Source: an uncultured Oscillospiraceae bacterium (GTDB lineage: Bacteria > Bacillota > Clostridia > Oscillospirales > Oscillospiraceae). From it: a stretch of 5,748 bases of DNA. Shown piece by piece: positions 1 through 4,584 of this stretch. The stretch is from positions 1 through 5,748 of the forward strand of contig CALWXY010000042.1 of NCBI GenBank assembly GCA_944385595.1. The letters run 5' to 3'. The position numbers and the translations under genes were made by a program. Positions within the stretch are counted from its first letter, which is position 1, and each line of letters begins with the position of its first letter. Below the pieces are notes generated by a model that was given only the letters and a program-made list of their open reading frames with translations, was not told the origin of the DNA and ran no database searches.

Positions 1-2568
1 GCCGACGCCTACGAGGAGCTGCTCGAGGGCGAGGAGGACTACGCCTCCGGCCTGCTGGCGATGGAGGTGGGCGACTCGCAGCTCCAGAGCGGCATCGCCG
101 AGTACACGACGGGGCTTATCGAATACGAGGACGGCCTCAAGCAGTACGAGGAGGGCGCGGCGGAGCTGGAAAAGGCGCGGCGCGAGCTGAGCTTTGCCGA
201 GTCGCAGCTCGAGAGCGCCTCGGCAGAGCTGCAGGCGGGCAGACAGCAGATGGACACGCTGCTCGCGGGTATAGCCGGGCAGCTCGGCACGGATGCCGAC
301 AGCCTGCTCGCGGCTCTGCGCGCGGGCGACGAGAACACGAAAATGGCCGTCGACATGGCGCTGGGCGCGATGTCCGGCATGGGCATGGAGGGCGTGCCGG
401 AAAATTCCGACGCGCTGATAGCCTCCTGCGACGCGCTGGACGCGGCGCAGCAGCAGCTCTCCGACGGCTGGAGCGAGTACCGGGCGGGCGAGCGCGAGTA
501 CATAGAGGGCAAGGAGGAGCTTGAGGCCTCGAAGGCGGCGCTCGACACGGCGAAGGCGCGCCTCGACAGGGCCAAGGAGACCATAGACGAGGCCTACGCC
601 GAGTATTCCGACGGCCTCGCCGAGCTTTACGACGCCCGCTACGATTTGCAGACCGGCTGGGCGGAGTATTACGACGGCGTGCAGGAGCTCCATGATGCGC
701 GCGAGACGCTCGAGACCGAGCGCGCCGACGGCAAGCGCGAGCTTCAGGAGGCCTACGAGGATCTCCTCGACGGCGAGGACGACTACTCCGAGGGCTACCA
801 GGACTACCTCGACGGCGTGGCGGAGGCGGAGCAGGAGTTCGCCGACGCGGAGGCGGAGCTGGCCGACGCCGAGCGCGACCTCGCCGACGCGAAGCGCGAG
901 CTGAGCGAGCTTGAGCCGCCGAACACCTATGTGCTGGGGCGGGACACGAACGTCGGCTACCTGTGCTTCGAGAACGACAGCGCCATAGTCGAGGGCATAT
1001 CGGGCGTGTTCCCGATATTCTTCTTCCTCGTGGCGGCGCTGGTGTGCATGACGACGATGGCGCGCATGGTCGAGGAGCAGCGCACGCAGATAGGCGTGCT
1101 GAAAGCGCTGGGCTACGCGCCGCGCGAGATAGCGGCGAAATACCTGTTTTATTCCGGCTCGGCGGCGCTTATAGGCAGCGCGCTGGGCGTTGTGGGCGGC
1201 CCCGCGGTGTTCCCGCGCGTCATCTGGCAGGCCTACGGCATAATGTACGGCTTCGGCGGGCTTGAGACCTCGCTGTCGCCGCTGCTGTCGCTCGGCTGCA
1301 TAGCCGTGTCGCTCGCGGGCGCTCTGGGCGTGAGCTGGCTCACCTGCCGCGCCGAGCTGCGCGAGGTGCCGGCGGAGCTCATCCGCCCCAAGGCCCCGGC
1401 GGCGGGCAAGCGGGTGCTGCTCGAAAAGCTGCCGTTTGTCTGGAACCGCCTGAAATTCCTGCACAAAGTCAGCATAAGAAACCTCACTCGCTACAAAAAG
1501 CGCTTTTTCATGATGGTGCTCGGCATAGGCGGCTGCACCGCCCTGCTGCTCACCGGCTACGGCATAGACGACTCCATCGGCGGCCTCACCGACTTCCAGT
1601 ACGGCGAGGTCACGATGTACGACTTCTCCGTCAGCTTCTCCGACGCCCTCAGCCCGGAGGACGAGGCGCGCTTCCTCGCCGACACGGATGGGCTTATCTC
1701 CGGCGCGCTGTTCGTGCACGAGAGCTCGATAGACCTCGAGGGCGGCTCCGGCGTGAAGAGCGTGAACCTCGTCGTCTCGCCGGAGGAGGTCGAGGGCTTT
1801 GTGCAGCTGCGCTCGGACGGCGAGCGCGTAGCGCTGCCGGGCGAGGGCGAGGCCGTCATAAATAACGGACTGGCGAAGGCCCTGGGGCTGAGTATCGGCG
1901 ACGGGGTGACGCTCCGCGACGGCGACATGAACGAGCTGCACCTCACAGTCTCCGGCATTTTCGACAACTTTGTGTATAACTATGTGTACGTCTCGCCGGA
2001 GAGCTACGAGAGCGCCTTCGGCGGCTGCGAGTACAAGAGCGCCTGGGTGCTCTCCGCCGGGGAGGACGCGCACGCGACGGCGGCGGAGCTGCTCCGGCTC
2101 GACGGCGTGGCCTCCATAAACCTCAGCACCGACATGCGCGAGCGGGTCGACTCCATGATGGAGAGCATGAAGTATATAGTGGTGATGGTCATAGTCTGCG
2201 CCGGCGCTCTGGCGTTCATCGTGCTGTATAACCTCACCAATATAAATATAACCGAACGCGAGCGCGAGATAGCGACGCTCAAGGTGCTGGGCTTCTTCCC
2301 GAACGAGACGGCGGCCTACGTCTTCCGCGAGAACATCATGCTCACGGCCATAGGCGCGCTGGTCGGCCTCGCGCTCGGCAGGGCGCTGCACTCCTTCGTC
2401 ATGTCGCAGATAGTGGTCGACATGGTCTGCTTCGATGTGCGCGTCTACCCCTCGAGCTACCTCGCCTCCGTGCTGTGGACCTTCGGCTTCTCGCTGTGCG
2501 TGAGCCTGATAATGAGGCGACGGCTTGACAGTATAAACATGGCCGAGTCGTTAAAATCCATAGAGTGA
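1..2568 (+). CDS. FtsX-family ABC transporter permease with long coiled-coil extracellular stalk (5' partial)
   Basis: The frame is open from base 1, so the ATG at 61 is internal and the true start lies upstream; 855 residues are visible, ending at TGA 2566-2568. Residues 2-85 and 155-305 are heptad repeats, separated by a non-heptad insert. Predicted membrane helices lie near residues 337-354, 381-404, 426-446, 502-521, 725-743, 776-800 and 820-839. Each helix cluster carries the FtsX-type cytoplasmic signature: EEQRTQIGVLKALGYAPREI (358-377) and EREREIATLKVLGF (752-765). A second extracellular domain spans about 522-720. This is a two-FtsX-domain layout, with the first membrane helix expected upstream. 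Family knowledge: such permeases pair with a separate ATPase in the cytoplasmic membrane and export substrates or transmit force to extracellular partners. No ATPase is visible and the substrate is unknown. Family call is firm; function is open. Confidence 0.9.
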   Translation, partial: ADAYEELLEGEEDYASGLLAMEVGDSQLQSGIAEYTTGLIEYEDGLKQYEEGAAELEKARRELSFAESQLESASAELQAGRQQMDTLLAGIAGQLGTDADSLLAALRAGDENTKMAVDMALGAMSGMGMEGVPENSDALIASCDALDAAQQQLSDGWSEYRAGEREYIEGKEELEASKAALDTAKARLDRAKETIDEAYAEYSDGLAELYDARYDLQTGWAEYYDGVQELHDARETLETERADGKRELQEAYEDLLDGEDDYSEGYQDYLDGVAEAEQEFADAEAELADAERDLADAKRELSELEPPNTYVLGRDTNVGYLCFENDSAIVEGISGVFPIFFFLVAALVCMTTMARMVEEQRTQIGVLKALGYAPREIAAKYLFYSGSAALIGSALGVVGGPAVFPRVIWQAYGIMYGFGGLETSLSPLLSLGCIAVSLAGALGVSWLTCRAELREVPAELIRPKAPAAGKRVLLEKLPFVWNRLKFLHKVSIRNLTRYKKRFFMMVLGIGGCTALLLTGYGIDDSIGGLTDFQYGEVTMYDFSVSFSDALSPEDEARFLADTDGLISGALFVHESSIDLEGGSGVKSVNLVVSPEEVEGFVQLRSDGERVALPGEGEAVINNGLAKALGLSIGDGVTLRDGDMNELHLTVSGIFDNFVYNYVYVSPESYESAFGGCEYKSAWVLSAGEDAHATAAELLRLDGVASINLSTDMRERVDSMMESMKYIVVMVIVCAGALAFIVLYNLTNINITEREREIATLKVLGFFPNETAAYVFRENIMLTAIGALVGLALGRALHSFVMSQIVVDMVCFDVRVYPSSYLASVLWTFGFSLCVSLIMRRRLDSINMAESLKSIE
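4..255 (+). repeat. Heptad-repeat block 1 of the permease stalk
   Basis: Twelve consecutive seven-residue units (residues 2-85) fit without a break, for example SGIAEYT, TGLIEYE, DGLKQYE, EGAAELE. The second position is Gly or Ala in all twelve units and the sixth is Leu, Tyr or Met in all twelve. The block is already in register at the window edge, so it probably continues upstream. The pattern indicates an amphipathic helix with small residues in the core, as in closely packed antiparallel coiled coils; that structural reading is inference. Confidence 0.8.
463..915 (+). repeat. Heptad-repeat block 2 of the permease stalk
   Basis: Residues 155-238 form twelve unbroken heptads (DGWSEYR, AGEREYI, EGKEELE and so on). 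The second position is Gly, Ala or Ser and the sixth is Leu, Tyr or Ile throughout. A four-residue insertion (TERA, 239-242) shifts the register, after which the pattern resumes (DGKRELQ, EAYEDLL, DGEDDYS, EGYQDYL, DGVAEAE). It changes to Ala/Leu-rich units by residue 305, just before the first visible membrane helix. It would form the returning arm of a helical hairpin whose outgoing arm is block 1. Confidence 0.8.
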
Positions 2569-2570
2569 CT

Positions 2571-2600
2571 GGCGGAAAAGGCACAAGTGCCTTTTCTGCC
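2571..2600. terminator. Symmetric hairpin terminator after the permease gene
   Basis: The arms are 2571-2584 and 2587-2600. They are complementary along 14 positions with a single G-T wobble, and the innermost bases must open to make a CAAG loop. The core GGCA-CAAG-TGCC is preceded by AAAA and followed by TTTT, so it can work as an intrinsic terminator on either strand. It starts two bases after the permease stop codon, which supports termination of that transcript. Confidence 0.75.
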
Positions 2601-2610
2601 AAGGGGATTG

Positions 2611-2661
2611 CATGGCGGATGTGGCTCGATTTCTGGCGAAAAAGTCACCCCATCCGCCATG
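2611..2661. repeat. Inverted repeat, 11-bp perfect arms
   Basis: CATGGCGGATG at 2611-2621 is the exact reverse complement of CATCCGCCATG at 2651-2661. The loop is 29 bases. After one mismatch the pairing can extend inward by two more G-C pairs. No T-tract follows, so it does not look like a terminator. Confidence 0.65.
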
Positions 2662-2667
2662 AGAAGT

Positions 2668-2700
2668 GTCATTTCCGCCGCACATGTCGCCGGAAATGAC
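2668..2700. repeat. Inverted repeat, 10-bp perfect arms
   Basis: GTCATTTCCG at 2668-2677 is the exact reverse complement of CGGAAATGAC at 2691-2700, with a 13-base loop. It lies six bases after the preceding inverted repeat and has no T-tract after it. Confidence 0.65.
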
Positions 2701-2713
2701 GAATTTGATTTTG

Positions 2714-2737
2714 TTCCGTCATCTGCGGATGACGGAA
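2714..2737. repeat. Inverted repeat, 10-bp perfect arms with tetraloop
   Basis: TTCCGTCATC at 2714-2723 and GATGACGGAA at 2728-2737 are perfect reverse complements around a four-base TGCG loop. This is the most compact stem of the cluster. The bases after it (TTCTGC) are not a terminator tract. Confidence 0.7.
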
Positions 2738-2783
2738 TTCTGCGAAGCCGCTCTGTAGTGAGCTTTTTGTCAGACTGTAAGAA

Positions 2784-2815
2784 TTGGAGGGCATATAAAG
2801 CCCTCCGAATGTTTT
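2784..2815 (+). terminator. Probable intrinsic terminator upstream of the his promoter
   Basis: GGAGGGC (2786-2792) pairs with GCCCTCC (2800-2806) around a seven-base AT-rich loop, extendable by one wobble and one A-T pair. TTTT follows at 2812-2815, five bases after the stem. The short, offset T-tract makes it a modest terminator. It sits about 10 bases before the -35 box of the his promoter, so it would insulate the his operon from upstream transcription. It lies upstream of the promoter, so it is not an attenuator for transcripts starting there. Confidence 0.55.
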
Positions 2816-2825
2816 AATCAGCTAC

Positions 2826-2854
2826 TTGACTAACGCGATAAAGTGAGATATAAT
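2826..2854 (+). promoter_or_regulatory. Sigma-A-type promoter of the his operon
   Basis: TTGACT (2826-2831) is one mismatch from the consensus -35. TATAAT (2849-2854) is a perfect -10, and the spacer is exactly 17 bp. Initiation is expected near 2860-2862, giving a leader of only about 21-23 bases before the hisZ ATG. A small dyad, GAGAT-ATA-ATCTC (2845-2857), overlaps the -10 and could be an operator half-site pair, though this is speculative. Confidence 0.85.
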
Positions 2855-2870
2855 CTCGACATGATTTTGT

Positions 2871-2875
2871 GGAGG
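2871..2875 (+). promoter_or_regulatory. Ribosome binding site of hisZ
   Basis: GGAGG lies seven bases before the ATG at 2883. This fixes the hisZ start and agrees with the promoter position just upstream. Confidence 0.85.
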
Positions 2876-2882
2876 TCTGGAT

Positions 2883-3932
2883 ATGGCAGAAAAGGAGAGC
2901 CGCGGCCCCGCCGCGCTGAGACTGCTCTACGAGAGCATGGGCTACCGAAAATTCAAAATGAGCCGCTTCGAGGACTACGAGCTGTACCTTGAGAACAAGA
3001 GCTTCCTGCCCGCGGGCGGCATAGTCACCTTTTCCGGCAAGGGCGGCAGGCTGCTGGCGCTCAAGCCGGACGTGACGCTCAGCATACTCCGCAGCGTCAC
3101 GGGCGAGGGGCTGCCGAGGCGGCTGTACTACAGCGAGAACGTCTACAGAGCCGACAAAAGCGGCGAGCTGCGCGAGCGGCGGCAGGTCGGCCTCGAATAC
3201 GTCGGCGCGGCGGATATCTGCGCCATGGGCGAGGTGCTGCTGCTGGCCTGCGAGAGCCTCGCCGCGATATCGGACGAGTACATACTCGACCTGTCGCACA
3301 TGGGGCTGGTGACGGGGCTGCTGGCCGAGACGGGTCTGCGCGAGGGCGCGCAGAGCGAGGCGCTGCACCTCATGGCGGGCAAAAACTCGCACGAGCTGCG
3401 CCGCCTGCTCGCGCGGGAGGGAGCCTCGGGCGCGGCGGCGGAGCTGCTGCCGGCTCTCGGGGCGCGGTCCGGCAGAGTCGAGGGCGTGCTGCCGGAGGCC
3501 GGGCGCTTCGCCGTGAACGGTACGGCGCGCGACGCCCTGCGCGAGCTTGAGGGGCTTGGCCGCGCGCTCGCCGGGGTGACGGATGTGTCGAAGCTGCGGC
3601 TCGACTTCTCGATAGTCAACGACATGCACTACTATAACGGACTGATTTTCCGGGGCTATATCCCCGAGCTGCCGGAGGGCGTGCTCGCCGGCGGCAGATA
3701 TGATAAGCTCGCGCAGCGCGTCTCCGGCGCGCCGGGCGCGGTGGGCTTTGCGGTGTATACCGATTTGCTCGAGCGGCTCGGCCGCTCCGAGCCTGAGTAC
3801 GACGCGGACGTCGCAATAGTCTCAAACGGCTGCGCCGCCGGGGCGCTGAGGAAGGCCTGCGAGCTGCGAAAAGCGGGCAAGAGCGTGATGATAGACGGCG
3901 GCGGGCGCTGCCGCGAGATTATAGAGCTGTGA
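2883..3932 (+). CDS. hisZ: ATP phosphoribosyltransferase regulatory subunit HisZ
   Basis: This 349-residue protein resembles the catalytic core of class II histidyl-tRNA synthetase. It has LLALKPDVTLSILR (57-70), a motif-2-like stretch (about 88-109) keeping Q101, G103, E105 and G108, and the final AGGRYDKL motif (269-276). The histidine-binding motif, LVRGLDYYTG in true synthetases, reads IVNDMHYYNG (244-253), so the catalytic Arg is Asn246. This marks a regulatory paralogue. The last ~45 residues (DADVAIVSNG to the end) look like only the first part of an anticodon-binding domain. Family knowledge: HisZ binds short HisG to form the active, histidine-inhibited first enzyme of histidine synthesis in the cytoplasm. 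It is the first gene of the operon, directly after the promoter, with hisG 13 bases on. A HisRS gene is the only alternative and is unlikely given length, motif changes and context. Confidence 0.93.
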   Translation: MAEKESRGPAALRLLYESMGYRKFKMSRFEDYELYLENKSFLPAGGIVTFSGKGGRLLALKPDVTLSILRSVTGEGLPRRLYYSENVYRADKSGELRERRQVGLEYVGAADICAMGEVLLLACESLAAISDEYILDLSHMGLVTGLLAETGLREGAQSEALHLMAGKNSHELRRLLAREGASGAAAELLPALGARSGRVEGVLPEAGRFAVNGTARDALRELEGLGRALAGVTDVSKLRLDFSIVNDMHYYNGLIFRGYIPELPEGVLAGGRYDKLAQRVSGAPGAVGFAVYTDLLERLGRSEPEYDADVAIVSNGCAAGALRKACELRKAGKSVMIDGGGRCREIIEL

Positions 3933-3937
3933 GGAGG
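3931..3937 (+). promoter_or_regulatory. Ribosome binding site of hisG
   Basis: GAGGAGG overlaps the last two bases of the hisZ stop codon and lies eight bases before the hisG ATG. Translation of the two genes is therefore likely coupled. Confidence 0.8.
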
Positions 3938-3945
3938 CGGGAGAC

Positions 3946-4584
3946 ATGGACGATTATATCAGCATAGCGCTGCCCAAGGGGCGGCTGGGCGAGAAGGTCT
4001 ACAGCCTCTTCGACTCTATTGGCTACGGCTGCCCGGAGATTCTCGAGCAAAACCGCCGCCTCATATTCACCGACGAGGCAAACGGGGTGCGCTACTTTTG
4101 GTCGAAGCCCTCGGACGTCGCGATATACGTCGAGCGCGGGGCGGCGGACGTCGGCGTCGTGGGCAGGGACATACTGCTCGAGTACGAGCCGGACGTGTAT
4201 GAGCTGTGCGACCTCGGCTTCGGCAAATGCCGCATGTGCGTCGCGGGACTGCGCGGCGCGCGGTTCGACTCCGGCAGGGCGCTGCGCGTGGCGACGAAGT
4301 TTCCGCACATCGCCTCCGGCTACTACGCCTCCCGCAGCCGCGACATTGACCTCATAAAGCTCAACGGCTCGATTGAGATTGCCCCGGTGCTCGGCATGTC
4401 GGACGTCATCGTCGACATAGTGGAGACGGGCAAGACGCTCCGCGAGAACGGCTTGGAGGTATTCGAGGAGATAGTGCCGATAAGCGCGCGCTTTGTGGCG
4501 AACAAGGCGAGCTTCAAGTTCAAAAACGCCAAAATTGAGGAGATGCTGAGCCGCCTCGGCTCGGCGATGGAGGTCAGCGAATGA
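3946..4584 (+). CDS. hisG: ATP phosphoribosyltransferase catalytic subunit, short form (HisG)
   Basis: It catalyses ATP + PRPP to N1-(5-phosphoribosyl)-ATP + pyrophosphate, the committed first step of histidine synthesis. At 212 residues it matches the short HisG class, which lacks the C-terminal allosteric domain of the roughly 300-residue form and depends on HisZ. Visible motifs are ALPKGRL (8-14), the GVVGRD segment (70-75), RVATKFP (114-120) and the family signature EIAPVLGMSDVIVDIVETG (144-162), running into KTLRENGL, which contains the PRPP-binding loop. The start is fixed by the Shine-Dalgarno at 3931-3937. The neighbouring hisZ supplies its regulatory partner, and its stop overlaps the hisD start by four bases. 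The sequence looks intact, with no missing key residue that I can see. Confidence 0.96.
   Translation: MDDYISIALPKGRLGEKVYSLFDSIGYGCPEILEQNRRLIFTDEANGVRYFWSKPSDVAIYVERGAADVGVVGRDILLEYEPDVYELCDLGFGKCRMCVAGLRGARFDSGRALRVATKFPHIASGYYASRSRDIDLIKLNGSIEIAPVLGMSDVIVDIVETGKTLRENGLEVFEEIVPISARFVANKASFKFKNAKIEEMLSRLGSAMEVSE
4569..4573 (+). promoter_or_regulatory. Ribosome binding site of hisD inside hisG
   Basis: GGAGG within the last codons of hisG lies seven bases before ATG 4581. It supports the overlapping ATGA start of hisD and translational coupling. Confidence 0.8.

Larger units (their letters stand above)
2601..2783. other. Non-coding intergenic stretch with clustered inverted repeats
   Basis: This is most of the 314-base gap between the permease and the his operon. 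It contains three inverted repeats in series (2611-2661, 2668-2700, 2714-2737), followed by a more AT-rich stretch with nothing recognisable. An open frame crosses it (2587-2817), but that frame starts inside the terminator and runs through every hairpin with no convincing ribosome binding site, so I treat the stretch as non-coding. It could be a palindromic intergenic repeat element, a structured RNA or decayed mobile DNA; the sequence alone does not decide. Confidence 0.5.

Noticed and set aside
61..63. ATG at 61 as start of the permease gene
   Set aside because: The frame is open to base 1 and the heptad pattern already runs in register from residue 2; there is no ribosome binding site before it. 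The gene begins upstream of the window.
39..584. 181-codon antisense open frame rich in Ser/Ala
   Set aside because: It is opposite the heptad repeats; its Ser/Ala/Cys composition is what the complement of GAG/GCG-rich codons gives. No independent support.
2601..2740. CRISPR array or insertion-sequence end
   Set aside because: The inverted repeats differ from each other, there are no regularly spaced direct repeats, no transposase frame and no target-site duplication that I can see.
2767..2797. Possible second promoter TTGTCA ... CATATA
   Set aside because: The spacer is about 19 bp to CATATA or 21 bp to TATAAA, and the -10 candidate lies in the loop of a terminator-like hairpin. The promoter at 2826-2854 is far better.
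2587..2817. 76-codon open frame on the + strand in the intergenic gap
   Set aside because: It starts within the terminator right arm, crosses all inverted repeats and ends in the second terminator; no plausible ribosome binding site and a composition that follows the palindromes. Probably not a gene.
2740..2882. T-box or leader-peptide attenuator for the his operon
   Set aside because: No T-box core sequence, no run of His codons in a short frame, and the only hairpin with a T-tract lies upstream of the promoter.
2814..3629. 271-codon antisense open frame opposite hisZ
   Set aside because: It is the mirror of a GC-rich, well-supported hisZ frame. Its protein is Arg/Ala/Gln-rich with no recognisable motif, and it has no visible promoter or ribosome binding site.
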